Shown here: positions 18,859 through 27,759 of the stretch, one piece after another
Layout of the letters: every line of letters starts with the position of its first letter
How positions within the stretch are numbered: the first letter of the stretch is position 1
NCBI GenBank assembly: GCA_963664715.2
Contig: CAXXUY010000015.1
Span: 212,521-276,520, forward strand
Direction of reading: 5' to 3'
DNA length: 64,000 bases
Origin: JAPOXR01 sp963664715
GTDB taxonomy: Bacteria; Pseudomonadota; Alphaproteobacteria; Rhodobacterales; Rhodobacteraceae
Notes under the pieces: generated by a model
What the model was told of the DNA's origin: nothing
The model's input: only the letters and a program-made list of their open reading frames with translations
Databases searched by the model: none
Program-made: the position numbers and the translations under genes

Positions 18859-20166
18859 ATGATGGGAAGATCGAACAGTTCCGGTCACGGGATCATGCAG
18901 GCAGAACCGGTTTCCTTGTGGGACTTGACGGCAGATGAGGTCGAGGTCGACTCGGATTTCGTGCCGGATGAAACCGTGGATGTTGCGATCGTCGGCGGTG
19001 GCTATACCGGCCTTTCGACGGCGTTGCACTGCGCCGGGAAGGGATTGTCGTCACAGGTCATCGAAGCGCAGCGCATCGGTTTCGGCGGGTCGGGCCGAAA
19101 TGTCGGGCTGGTCAATGCGGCGGCCTGGCTTCCCCCCGCCAGGGTCGCGGCGGCGCTTGGGCCCGAATACGGACCAAGATTTGTCAAGCGGTTCAGTGCC
19201 GCACCGTCGCAAGTGTTCGAACTCATCGAAAGGCACCAGATCCGCTGCGAGGTGACGAGGACCGGAACCGTGCATGCCGCCCATTCCGGGAGGGGATTCC
19301 GGGAACTGGAGGAACGGCACACCCAGTGGAAGCAGCTGGGCGAACCTGTCGACCTGCTCGACCGAAACGAGGTGCAGGAACTCATCGGGTCCCGGGCGTT
19401 TCATGGCGGGCTGTTTGATCATCGCGCCGGAACGATCAATCCGATGGGATACTGCCGCGGCCTCGCCAGGACAGCTGTTGCCGCCGGCGCAAGGATCGCA
19501 ACCGGCGTCCGGGCAACCAGGCTCGTGCGCGACGGAACCGGCTGGCTGGTCGAAACCGAATGGGGCAACGTGCGTGCAGGGAACGTCGTTCTCGGGACAA
19601 ACGCCTATACCGACAACCTGTGGCCCGGCCTGAAATCCGTGTTCACGATCATCCATTACCTTCAGGTGGCGACTAGACCCATGGGGGCTGATGCCGCGCA
19701 TATCCTTCCCGGGCGGCAGGGATTGTGGGACACCGGACCGATCATGTTCAACTTTCGCCGAGACGCCGCGGACAGGCTTGTCGTGGGAACCATGGGGCGC
19801 GTTTTCGGGTCGACAGGCAGTGGCCTGACCCGGCGCTGGGCCAGGAAACAGATTGCTCGGGTATTTCCCGAACTCGGGCCGGTCGAATTTGACGAGGCGT
19901 GGCACGGCCAGATCGCGATGACTCCGGACCACCTGCCAAGGGTGCACCAGCTGGCTGACGGGCTATGGACGCCAATCGGATACAATGGCCGCGGGATAAC
20001 GACGGGCACGCTGTTCGGCCAGGCGATGGCCGACCTGCTGACCGGAATGGATCCCGGTGACCTGCCGCTTCCGGTGACCCGGTTGTCCGCGGCTCCGCAT
20101 GCCGGTCTGAGGTCGCGTGCATTCGACCTGGCATTCATGGCCAACCAGATTTTCCGGGCGGTATGA
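18859..20166 (+). CDS. FAD-dependent oxidoreductase (DAO family)
   Basis: A protein of about 435 residues of the D-amino-acid oxidase/glycine oxidase family, nearest in pattern to PuuB-type amine oxidases. The N-terminal dinucleotide fold is VAIVGGGYTGLSTALH, and the C-terminal FAD contact is GYNGRGITTGTLFG. It should oxidise a secondary or primary amine to an imine, delivering electrons to oxygen or a quinone. Start choice is open between ATG 18859 and ATG 18895; the latter places the usual SLWDLTA opening directly at the N-terminus. It overlaps hyuA by four bases (ATGA), so the pair is translationally coupled. Confidence 0.87.
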   Translation: MMGRSNSSGHGIMQAEPVSLWDLTADEVEVDSDFVPDETVDVAIVGGGYTGLSTALHCAGKGLSSQVIEAQRIGFGGSGRNVGLVNAAAWLPPARVAAALGPEYGPRFVKRFSAAPSQVFELIERHQIRCEVTRTGTVHAAHSGRGFRELEERHTQWKQLGEPVDLLDRNEVQELIGSRAFHGGLFDHRAGTINPMGYCRGLARTAVAAGARIATGVRATRLVRDGTGWLVETEWGNVRAGNVVLGTNAYTDNLWPGLKSVFTIIHYLQVATRPMGADAAHILPGRQGLWDTGPIMFNFRRDAADRLVVGTMGRVFGSTGSGLTRRWARKQIARVFPELGPVEFDEAWHGQIAMTPDHLPRVHQLADGLWTPIGYNGRGITTGTLFGQAMADLLTGMDPGDLPLPVTRLSAAPHAGLRSRAFDLAFMANQIFRAV

Positions 20167-22253
20167 TGGTTGACAGGTCGACCAGGGTCGGAATCGACAT
20201 CGGCGGGACCTTTACCGATATCGCGCTGGAACACCCGGGCGGGATTTCCACCTGCAAGGTACTCACGGATTATTCCGAGCCGGAGGCGGCAATCCTTGCC
20301 GGTATAGAAGCCGCGGCAGGCCGGGCAGGCGTGGAACTTCAATCAATCCGGCAGGTCATCCATGGCACAACCCTGGTCACGAATGCCCTGATTGAACGAC
20401 GCGGGGCAAGGACCGCATTCATCACGACCGAGGGATTCCGCGACGTGATCGAGATGCGGTCCGAGAACAGGTTCGAGCAATATGATCTCAACATCACACT
20501 GCCTGAACCGCTCGTTCCCCGCCAGTATCGTTTCCCGGCGGCAGAGCGCGTTTCAGCCGGCGGAGAAGTGCTGCTGCCACTCGAGGGTGAAGAGATTGTG
20601 CGCCTGGTTGAAGCCGTGCGAGACGGAAATTTCGAGGCAGTGGCAATTGGATTCCTTCATTCCTACGCAAATGACCGCCACGAGCGACTGGTGGCCGAGG
20701 CTCTTGCCAGGGAACTGCCCGACCTGTCGATTTCGCTGTCCTCGGTCGTATCACCACAGATGCGGGAATTGCCCCGTTTCAATACGGTCATCGCAAATGC
20801 CTATGTCCGCCCACTCGTAACCGAGTATGTTGGACGACTTGTTACAGGTGTGCGCAGCGCGGGGATCGAAGCGCCGGTCTACATGCTTCATTCCGGGGGC
20901 GGACTGATCTCTGTCGAGACCGCGATGGAACAGCCCGTAAGACTCCTGGAATCGGGTCCGGCCGGAGGCGCCATTTTCGCGGCCGGCATCTCCAGGTCCC
21001 ATGGCACGGGCAAGGTGTTGAGCTTTGACATGGGCGGAACGACCGCCAAGATCTGCCTGGTCGAGAACGGCGACCCGAAGACTGCCAATACATTCGAGAT
21101 TGCACGCAGCTATCGCTTCAAGAAGGGCTCCGGCATGCTGGTTTCAACACCGGTCGTCGAGATGGTCGAAATCGGTGCCGGTGGCGGATCGATTGCGTCG
21201 ATTGATACGCTGGGCCGCATCCAGGCTGGCCCGCGCTCGGCCGGCTCGGAACCCGGGCCAGCCTGCTACCAGCGCGGTGGAGCCGAACCCACTGTGACGG
21301 ACGCCAACCTGATCCTCGGCCGTCTGGATCCCGAGAACTTTGCCGGTGGTGCGATATCACTTGATCCCGTCCTCGCATGCCAGGCCTTTGACCAGGACCT
21401 CTGTGGCCCGGGTGAACTGCTCGTGGATGAAGCAGCCTTCGGCGTGACCGAGATGGTTGACGAGAACATGGCGAACGCTGCGCGGGCGCACGCAGTGGAG
21501 AACGGCCGCGACATCGAGGACTTCACCGTGATCGCCTTTGGCGGCGGCGCTCCGTTGCATGCGTGCCGGCTCTGCGAGAAACTGGGAATCGGGCGTGCCG
21601 TTGTGCCGCCCATGGCCGGCGTCGGTTCAGCCATCGGGTTCCTGCGCGCTCCCTTTTCGTACGAGGCCACCCGGGGGCTCTTTCAGGCGCTGGACGGGTT
21701 CGATGCCGACGTTGTCAACGAGACCATATCGTCGATGGAGAAGGAAGCCCGCGGTTTCGTCCGAAAGGGAGCCGGAGATGAACAGGCAGGCCTGAGCCTG
21801 ACTGCCTTCATGCGCTACGCCGGGCAGGGGTGGGAAATCCCGGTGCCGCTCGCACACAGGGCCTTTGCCAGGGACGATGTTCCGGCAATACTGGCATCAT
21901 TCGAGTCGGCATATCGGGCGCTGTTCGGACGCATAATCGACGGCCTTCAGGTGGAGATCACCAACTGGTCACTGGTCGTTGCGACGGCGACTCCGCCAAC
22001 GCGGCCGGTGACCCTGACGACCGGCAGAAAGGCTGCTCCGGTTGCAGATATTCGCGGGTTTTTCGATGCGGCATTGCGCAGCCTGGTCGAGGCGGCTGAA
22101 ATCAGGCGATCGGACCTTTTGCCTGGCCTTTACGTGGACGGGCCAGCGATCATCACGGAGGACGAAACGTCGACAATCGTGACATCGGCCTTTCGCGCTG
22201 CGGGACAACCGGATGGCTCGATCCTTCTGGTCCGCAAGGAGACAACGACGTGA
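20163..22253 (+). CDS. hyuA: hydantoinase/oxoprolinase subunit A
   Basis: A 696-residue HyuA/OplahA family subunit with the ASKHA ATPase fold. The N-terminal phosphate-binding motif is GIDIGGTFTDIAL; later blocks are ESGPAGGAIFAAG, VLSFDMGGTTAKICLVENG and VIAFGGGAPLHA. With subunit B it performs ATP-dependent opening of a lactam or hydantoin ring, or carboxylation of ketones in the acetone-carboxylase branch. Four-base overlaps with the oxidase upstream and hyuB downstream show one operon. The real substrate is unknown; neighbours suggest an amine- or amide-containing nutrient. Confidence 0.92.
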   Translation: MMVDRSTRVGIDIGGTFTDIALEHPGGISTCKVLTDYSEPEAAILAGIEAAAGRAGVELQSIRQVIHGTTLVTNALIERRGARTAFITTEGFRDVIEMRSENRFEQYDLNITLPEPLVPRQYRFPAAERVSAGGEVLLPLEGEEIVRLVEAVRDGNFEAVAIGFLHSYANDRHERLVAEALARELPDLSISLSSVVSPQMRELPRFNTVIANAYVRPLVTEYVGRLVTGVRSAGIEAPVYMLHSGGGLISVETAMEQPVRLLESGPAGGAIFAAGISRSHGTGKVLSFDMGGTTAKICLVENGDPKTANTFEIARSYRFKKGSGMLVSTPVVEMVEIGAGGGSIASIDTLGRIQAGPRSAGSEPGPACYQRGGAEPTVTDANLILGRLDPENFAGGAISLDPVLACQAFDQDLCGPGELLVDEAAFGVTEMVDENMANAARAHAVENGRDIEDFTVIAFGGGAPLHACRLCEKLGIGRAVVPPMAGVGSAIGFLRAPFSYEATRGLFQALDGFDADVVNETISSMEKEARGFVRKGAGDEQAGLSLTAFMRYAGQGWEIPVPLAHRAFARDDVPAILASFESAYRALFGRIIDGLQVEITNWSLVVATATPPTRPVTLTTGRKAAPVADIRGFFDAALRSLVEAAEIRRSDLLPGLYVDGPAIITEDETSTIVTSAFRAAGQPDGSILLVRKETTT

Positions 22254-23905
22254 GCCCGACCGCTATAGACTACCAGATCATGTGGAATCGTCTGGTTGCA
22301 GTCGTCGAGGAGCAGGCGGCAACCCTGGTGCGAACCGCCTTTTCGACGAGTGTTCGCGAGGCCGGCGATCTGTCGGCGGGCCTTTTCGACCGCGATGCGC
22401 GCATGATCGTGCAGGCGGTGACCGGAACACCCGGCCATGTCAATGCGATGGCCGAGAGCGTCGGGCACTTTGTACGTGGGATCGGACGGCAGAACATATT
22501 CGATGGCGATGTCTACATCACCAATGATCCCTGGTTGGGCACCGGACACCTGCATGACATCACCATGGTCACTCCGGTATTCCGCGCAGGGGTGCATATC
22601 GGCTTCTTTGCCTCTACCGCGCATGTCGTTGACATAGGCGGGCGCGGATTCGGTCCCGACGCGGCGGAAGTCTATGAAGAGGGATTGCTGATTCCGATAG
22701 TGAAATTCGCCGAGCGTGGCGAAGTCGATCAATTCCTCCTGAAGATGGTGCGTGCCAATGTGCGCACACCGGACCAGACGGTGGGAGACATGTATTCGCT
22801 TGCCGCCTGCAACGAGGCGGGCATCCGGCGTCTGCAGGCGATGCTGGACGAGTTCCTGCTTGATGACATGGACGGACTCTCCGACTTCATCATCGAGACC
22901 AGCCGCAATGCCACACGGACCGCGATATCGAAGCTGCCGGACGGATCATACCTCAACACGATGCAGGTCGACGGTTACGGCGAACCCGTCTTGATGGCAG
23001 CGCGGCTGGACATTGAGGGTGACCGCCTCAGCCTGGACTTCGACGGGACATCCGGCATGAGCGCCCTCGGGGTCAACGTGCCGGAAGTCTACACGCGTGC
23101 CTATGCATGTTTTGGACTGAAGGTGGCGGTTGCACCTGATGTTCCAAACAACACCGGCTCGCTTGAACCATTTGAAATCACTGCACCCGAAGGCTCGATC
23201 CTGGCGGCTCGGCGCCCTGCGCCGGTCTCCGTTCGCCATGTGCTGGGTCATTTCGTTCCCGACGTGGTTCTCGGCGCACTCCACAGGGCAATGCCGGGAA
23301 TGGTCCCGGCAGAAGGCGCATCGGCGCTGTGGAACATCCAGATATCGGCGCGGCCGACGGACCGGCGAAGCGGTCTGCCGTCAAGCGAGATCCTGATGTT
23401 CAATTCGGGAGGAACGGGTGCGCGACCTGCTTCGGACGGGCTTTCGGCCACGGCTTTTCCATCGGGCGTATCAACGATGAGTGTCGAGGCCACGGAGCAT
23501 GTCGGCCCGATCACGGTCTGGCGCAAGGAACTGCGTCCGGATTCAGGGGGTGCCGGCGAGTTTCGCGGCGGTCTGGGGCAGGTCATCGAAATCGAGCCGC
23601 GCCAGGGTTATGAATTCCATTTCAACGCGATGTTCGACCGGGTCGACAATCCGGCGCGCGGGCGCGATGGCGGCTGCAACGGCCGTGCAGGGCGCGTGGA
23701 ACTGGCCGATGGAACGCGACTCGATTCGAAAGGACGGCAGCTGGTCAGGAGTGGACAGAGGCTGCGCCTGTCGCTTCCGGGCGGCGGTGGTATCGGCAAT
23801 GCACGTGAGCGTGAGCGGAAGCATGTCGAGTATGACCTGGCTGCCGGATATATCTCGCCGGGTGCGGCAAGGGACAACTACGGAATGGAGGACAGGAAAG
23901 CATGA
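22250..23905 (+). CDS. hyuB: hydantoinase/oxoprolinase subunit B
   Basis: A 551-residue HyuB subunit. Typical blocks are MWNRLVAVVEEQAATLVRTAF, STSVREAGDLSAGLFD, DVYITNDPWLGTGHLHDITM, and the C-terminal GGAGEFRGGLGQVIEIEP and LSLPGGGGIGNARERE. The start is a GTG in a GTGA overlap with hyuA. It forms the catalytic partner of HyuA in hydantoin or 5-oxoproline-type hydrolysis. A four-base ATGA overlap joins it to the SDR gene. Confidence 0.92.
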   Translation: MSPTAIDYQIMWNRLVAVVEEQAATLVRTAFSTSVREAGDLSAGLFDRDARMIVQAVTGTPGHVNAMAESVGHFVRGIGRQNIFDGDVYITNDPWLGTGHLHDITMVTPVFRAGVHIGFFASTAHVVDIGGRGFGPDAAEVYEEGLLIPIVKFAERGEVDQFLLKMVRANVRTPDQTVGDMYSLAACNEAGIRRLQAMLDEFLLDDMDGLSDFIIETSRNATRTAISKLPDGSYLNTMQVDGYGEPVLMAARLDIEGDRLSLDFDGTSGMSALGVNVPEVYTRAYACFGLKVAVAPDVPNNTGSLEPFEITAPEGSILAARRPAPVSVRHVLGHFVPDVVLGALHRAMPGMVPAEGASALWNIQISARPTDRRSGLPSSEILMFNSGGTGARPASDGLSATAFPSGVSTMSVEATEHVGPITVWRKELRPDSGGAGEFRGGLGQVIEIEPRQGYEFHFNAMFDRVDNPARGRDGGCNGRAGRVELADGTRLDSKGRQLVRSGQRLRLSLPGGGGIGNARERERKHVEYDLAAGYISPGAARDNYGMEDRKA

Positions 23906-24654
23906 GCGACAAACCCATTGCACTGGTTACCGGTGGAGCACAGGGAATTGGCTATGCCTGCGCGGAGGCCCTGGCAGAAGACGGCCATTTCGTGGTCCTG
24001 GCAGACATACAGGAAGAAGGCGTGGCCGAATCGGCAGCAAGGCTGGGTGATGCTGCGGTCGCAATGGTCTGCGACATGGGTGATCACGAGGCAATTCCCG
24101 GACTCTTCGACCGGATCGAATCCGGACATGGACCGGTCACGACACTCGTCAACAATGCGGGCATCGCGCTTCCGGGCGAATTCCTGAGCTATGAACTGGC
24201 CGATTTCCGGACCGTCATCGACATCAACCTGACGGGTGTCTTTGTTGCCACGCAACGGGCGGCGCTGGCGATGATCGAGAGAGGCATCGAGGGCGCCATC
24301 GTCAACATGTCTTCCATCAATGCCCAGGTAGCGATCCCGGCGATCCCGGCCTACTGCGCCTCGAAGGGCGGCGTGATGCAGCTTACCAGGTCGGCTGCAC
24401 TGGCGCTCGCGCCCCACAACATCCGGGTGAATGCCGTGGGTCCGGGTTCGATAGACACTGCGATGTTTGCCGGCGTCGTCTCCAATCCCGAGGCATTCAA
24501 CGTCGCAATGTCGCGCACACCGCTCAAGCGTCCGGGCACGGCGCGGGAGGTTGGCGACGTCGTCGCGTTTCTGGCCTCCAGCAAGGCCAGTTACATCACA
24601 GGAGAGACGATTTACATCGACGGAGGGCGGTTGGGCCTGAACTATACCTGTTGA
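23902..24654 (+). CDS. SDR family NAD(P)-dependent oxidoreductase
   Basis: A 250-residue classical short-chain dehydrogenase. The cofactor motif is TGGAQGIG near residue 11; NNAG follows at about residue 89. The catalytic Ser-Tyr-Lys set appears as MSSINAQ and YCASKGG. The C-terminus GETIYIDGGRLGLNYTC is usual for the family. An acidic residue after the second strand (LADIQEE) favours NAD over NADP. It is the last gene of the oxidase-hyuA-hyuB operon and probably oxidises a product of that pathway. Confidence 0.92.
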   Translation: MSDKPIALVTGGAQGIGYACAEALAEDGHFVVLADIQEEGVAESAARLGDAAVAMVCDMGDHEAIPGLFDRIESGHGPVTTLVNNAGIALPGEFLSYELADFRTVIDINLTGVFVATQRAALAMIERGIEGAIVNMSSINAQVAIPAIPAYCASKGGVMQLTRSAALALAPHNIRVNAVGPGSIDTAMFAGVVSNPEAFNVAMSRTPLKRPGTAREVGDVVAFLASSKASYITGETIYIDGGRLGLNYTC

Positions 24655-24750
24655 GACCCTGCCAGGACATCGGCGAAAGCGTCCGGCTTGCATCCTGCAC
24701 CGGGAGGCAGCAACAGGAAGGGCAGTATCTGCGTCGCCGCCCCCCGACCA

Positions 24751-24770
24751 GTCCCGGCTTGCGCCGGGAC
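24751..24770. terminator. hairpin between convergent genes
   Basis: GTCCCGGC (24751-24758) and GCCGGGAC (24763-24770) form a perfect 8-bp stem with a TTGC loop. It lies between the convergent SDR and binding-protein genes. There is no T-tract on either side, so it may be a Rho-assisted terminator or an mRNA-stabilising hairpin. Confidence 0.4.
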
Positions 24771-24814
24771 TATCAGGCAATGGTGATGAACTGCGGCATC
24801 ACCGGAGTTTCAGC

Positions 24815-26350
24815 TCACACGTTGTTCGGACCGAAGTCCATGTAGGGCAGAACATAGGGCTGCCAGCCGAGATCCAACTTCTTGCCGTAGAGCCAGACCT
24901 CCTGGAACAGCACGGCACCCATCGGGTCAGCCGTCTCCCATTCAACCATCATCGCCCGGAATGCATCTCGCCGGGCTGCCTTGTCAGGCTCATTCTCCAG
25001 GATGAGGCCGTTGGCATTGAACGTGTCGTTCACCCAGCCCCAGCCCCGGCCTTCCATGACGGAGGGCTTGAACAGGCGCCAGAGAATCGTCGCGGGATCC
25101 TGCCAGACCATGGTGGCCGACATGTTCCTGATCGAGTGATGTCCGCGCGTGATCTGCCTCCAGTTTTCCCTGATCTGCAATTCCACGTCGATTCCCACGG
25201 CCTTCCACATTTCGCGCAGGACCTCTGCCACGGCGACCTCGGTGTCGATGACATTCGGCAGCAGCGGGTAGTCGATGGCTTCGCCGCTGTAGCCGGATTT
25301 GGCCAATTCATCCCTGGCCAGATCCGGGTCATATATCGGAACCGGGTAATCGACATCGAAAACCTCGCCAAAGCTGGGAAGCTGCAGCCCGTTTGGAACC
25401 TGGGCACGGCCTACGAACAGTGCATCCACCAGCAACTGCCGGTCGATCGCGTAACTCAGGGCGCGGCGCAGGTGTACATTCTTCATCATCGGATGGGCGA
25501 ATTCACCCTGGTTGAATATGAGAATCCGGAGCTTTGCACCTGGACCGCCGACAACCTCGATGTCGTCATAGCCGTCGATCGTCGAGATCTGGTCAACCGG
25601 AACGACGGTGATCACGTCGAAATCGCCCGAGGCGAGACCGGCAATTCTGCCGGCAACTTCCGGCACTTCCACGAATGTCAGGGATTGCACGTTGGGACTG
25701 CCTCCCCAGTAGTCGTCGAAGGCTTCCAGGACGAACCGGTCGGTGTTGAGATCGGCAACGCTGAACGGTCCGGTGCCAACCGGCATCAGCGCCCATTCTC
25801 CGTAACTTGCAGCGTCCAGGTAGGCGCGCTTGTTGACGACTTCACTGCTCCACATGGCGAAGCGTTGTTCGATGATGGGATCAATGCCATCCATGACGAC
25901 CTGAACCGTGTAATCGTCGATGGCATTGGATTCCGCGACGTTGGAGAAGAACTGTGCCAGGCGGACCGGCCCATCACTCTCGCGACGTTCCTTCGAAAAC
26001 GTGAAGGCCACATCCTCGGCGGTCATTTCGTCCCCATTGTGGAACTTGACTCCCTGCCTGAGCGTGAAGACGATCTCCCGGTGGTCATTGATCACCCACG
26101 AGGTCGCAAGCCCCGGACCAAGTTGCATCTGGTTATGGAAGTCCGGTTCAATCAGCTTGTCGAACACGTTGTACGAAATGGGGACCGTATAGTCGGCCGT
26201 ATCCCGTCCCGGACTGATGTTCTCAGGCAGGCGCTGGACACCAACAACGATGTTGCGCCTGTCCTGTGCCAGGGATGAGCCCGGCAGCAAGGACATGCCG
26301 GCAATTCCGCCGGCTCCCTTGAGGAATCCTCTTCTTGCGATAGTCAACAT
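24815..26350 (-). CDS. peptide/opine-type ABC transporter substrate-binding protein (SBP family 5)
   Basis: A 511-residue family 5 binding protein, as in DppA/OppA/NikA systems. The N-terminus LTIARRGFLKGAGGIAG is a twin-arginine signal, so it is probably exported folded. Landmarks include the NVFDKLIEP block, VVFTLRQGVKFHNGDEMTAE adjusted here to IVFTLRQGVKFHNGDEM, and RRALSYAIDRQLLV. The start at 26350 is chosen for its GGAGGG ribosome-binding site and Tat motif; an in-frame extension to 26413 lacks both. It is divergent from the GntR regulator and the remaining transporter genes, an arrangement that allows separate control of the binding protein. Confidence 0.88.
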   Translation of the reverse strand: MLTIARRGFLKGAGGIAGMSLLPGSSLAQDRRNIVVGVQRLPENISPGRDTADYTVPISYNVFDKLIEPDFHNQMQLGPGLATSWVINDHREIVFTLRQGVKFHNGDEMTAEDVAFTFSKERRESDGPVRLAQFFSNVAESNAIDDYTVQVVMDGIDPIIEQRFAMWSSEVVNKRAYLDAASYGEWALMPVGTGPFSVADLNTDRFVLEAFDDYWGGSPNVQSLTFVEVPEVAGRIAGLASGDFDVITVVPVDQISTIDGYDDIEVVGGPGAKLRILIFNQGEFAHPMMKNVHLRRALSYAIDRQLLVDALFVGRAQVPNGLQLPSFGEVFDVDYPVPIYDPDLARDELAKSGYSGEAIDYPLLPNVIDTEVAVAEVLREMWKAVGIDVELQIRENWRQITRGHHSIRNMSATMVWQDPATILWRLFKPSVMEGRGWGWVNDTFNANGLILENEPDKAARRDAFRAMMVEWETADPMGAVLFQEVWLYGKKLDLGWQPYVLPYMDFGPNNV

Positions 26351-26404
26351 TTTGTTTCCCTCCCTGCAGCAAAGAGATTTCAACCTAGATTCGCATGCTA
26401 ACAG

Positions 26405-26536
26405 ACAATACATTACAATGCAATTGGGATTGTGTGGTCAAGAATCCGTATCAAGAGACTAGATAACTGCATGAAAAATAGTGACTAAGGAGATAGCCGG
26501 CAATTGTTCGTTTCAATTCTGTGGCATACAATACAT
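26405..26536. promoter_or_regulatory. divergent control region with repeated ACAATACAT motif
   Basis: The AT-rich 245-bp region between the divergent binding-protein and GntR genes holds two copies of ACAATACAT, at 26405-26413 and 26528-26536, each followed within a few bases by an ATG-ended AC-rich tail (TACAATG and ACAAAATG). One copy is close to each gene start. They are candidate binding sites for the GntR-type regulator. Confidence 0.4.
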
Positions 26537-26595
26537 ACAAAATGTTTGACTAAAGGAGGAAGAAACGGCAAGATGGCGAATCAGGGAGCACGCCG

Positions 26596-27723
26596 ATGAA
26601 CGAGATTTCAAGCAGTTCCACATTGTTGGACCAACTGCGCGTCGAGTTCGCAATGCTGGACTCGGGAAGTCGCGTGCCGACCATGCGCGACATTGCCAGC
26701 CGTCGTGCCGTCAGCGTGTTTGCGGTTCAGAGAGCGTTTGAAGTGCTCAAGGAAGAAGGAATGATCCAGAGCTTCGTCGGCCGGGGATCCTTCGTGACGG
26801 GCGGAAACATCTCGAGATCGCGGATACCTGGCCAGGCCCGCATGGCAAGGGTGCTGATCGTGAGCCATTCCACGCCGAGCATGCGGGGCTACAAGGTTGC
26901 CCATTCCCTGCAGACCCAGCTGCTCAAGGCCGGCTGCAGGGCAATCTCGGTGAGTTACGGCGATGCGTCGGAACTCAGGGACGTCCTCGGCGAAGGACGC
27001 TACGACGTGTGCGTGCTCCAGCCAAGACGCTCGGTCCTGCCGGTCGAGGTCCTTGCCATGCTGAAGGCCAAGGCAAGGCACATGATCGTCGAAGGTCGCG
27101 AACTCGAACGCCTCGATGTCGACGTCTTCGTGCGGAACAGGGCGAAGAGCATGGCGCTGGCGATGAATTGCCTGCAGGAACTCGGACATTCGAAGATCGG
27201 CCTGCTCACGGAGAGGCTGGATGCGGCGGCGGGCTACGCTGAAATCGAGAACCATTTCGTCCAGAATCACGCCTCGCTGCCCGGAAACAATGAATCGCTG
27301 ATCGTGCGGGTTGCTGCAGACCGGGAAGACGGAACCCACGTGGCAGAGATACGCGATGCGCTGCAGAAGGACCTGGCAAATGTCTCCGACCTGCCCACCG
27401 GGTTCATCGTATCGGGGCGTTTTGAACCGGTTGCGATCAGGGAAGGGTTTCAGGCTGCCGGCTTCGAGGTTCCCGCCAATGTGAGCGTGGTGAGCCTGCG
27501 CGCGGAAACGGATTCGCTACAGCCGGATGCCCGCTTCACCTCCGTGGGCCGCACGACCGACCATGTCGTCCAGGGAATCGTGTCAATGATAAACTGGAGA
27601 CTGTCAAACCCGAACGAACCACCGGTCCAGGTTCTGGACAATCCCAGCCTGTTTGCCGGGTCTTCTACGGTCCACAACGACGAAAACGTATTGACCCGGA
27701 AGGCGATGGCGGACGCGCGCTGA
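26596..27723 (+). CDS. GntR-type regulator with LacI-like effector domain
   Basis: A 375-residue regulator. The N-terminal winged helix has the GntR pattern: SRVPTMRDIASRRAVSVFAVQRAFEVLKEEGMIQSFVGRGSFV. From about residue 85 onward it resembles a periplasmic-binding-protein or LacI-type effector domain (RVLIVSHSTPSMRGYKVA, LGHSKIGLLTERL). It is the first gene after the divergent control region and lies 36 bp before the ATPase gene, so it most likely regulates this transporter in response to its ligand. Confidence 0.8.
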   Translation: MNEISSSSTLLDQLRVEFAMLDSGSRVPTMRDIASRRAVSVFAVQRAFEVLKEEGMIQSFVGRGSFVTGGNISRSRIPGQARMARVLIVSHSTPSMRGYKVAHSLQTQLLKAGCRAISVSYGDASELRDVLGEGRYDVCVLQPRRSVLPVEVLAMLKAKARHMIVEGRELERLDVDVFVRNRAKSMALAMNCLQELGHSKIGLLTERLDAAAGYAEIENHFVQNHASLPGNNESLIVRVAADREDGTHVAEIRDALQKDLANVSDLPTGFIVSGRFEPVAIREGFQAAGFEVPANVSVVSLRAETDSLQPDARFTSVGRTTDHVVQGIVSMINWRLSNPNEPPVQVLDNPSLFAGSSTVHNDENVLTRKAMADAR

Positions 27724-27759
27724 GGTAACCAGGTCAGCCCGACGATCCCGGAGGATATC

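Noticed and set aside
25136..26278. Plus-strand 380-codon frame opposite the binding-protein gene
   Set aside because: Shadow of a well-supported family 5 binding protein; no family resemblance of its own.
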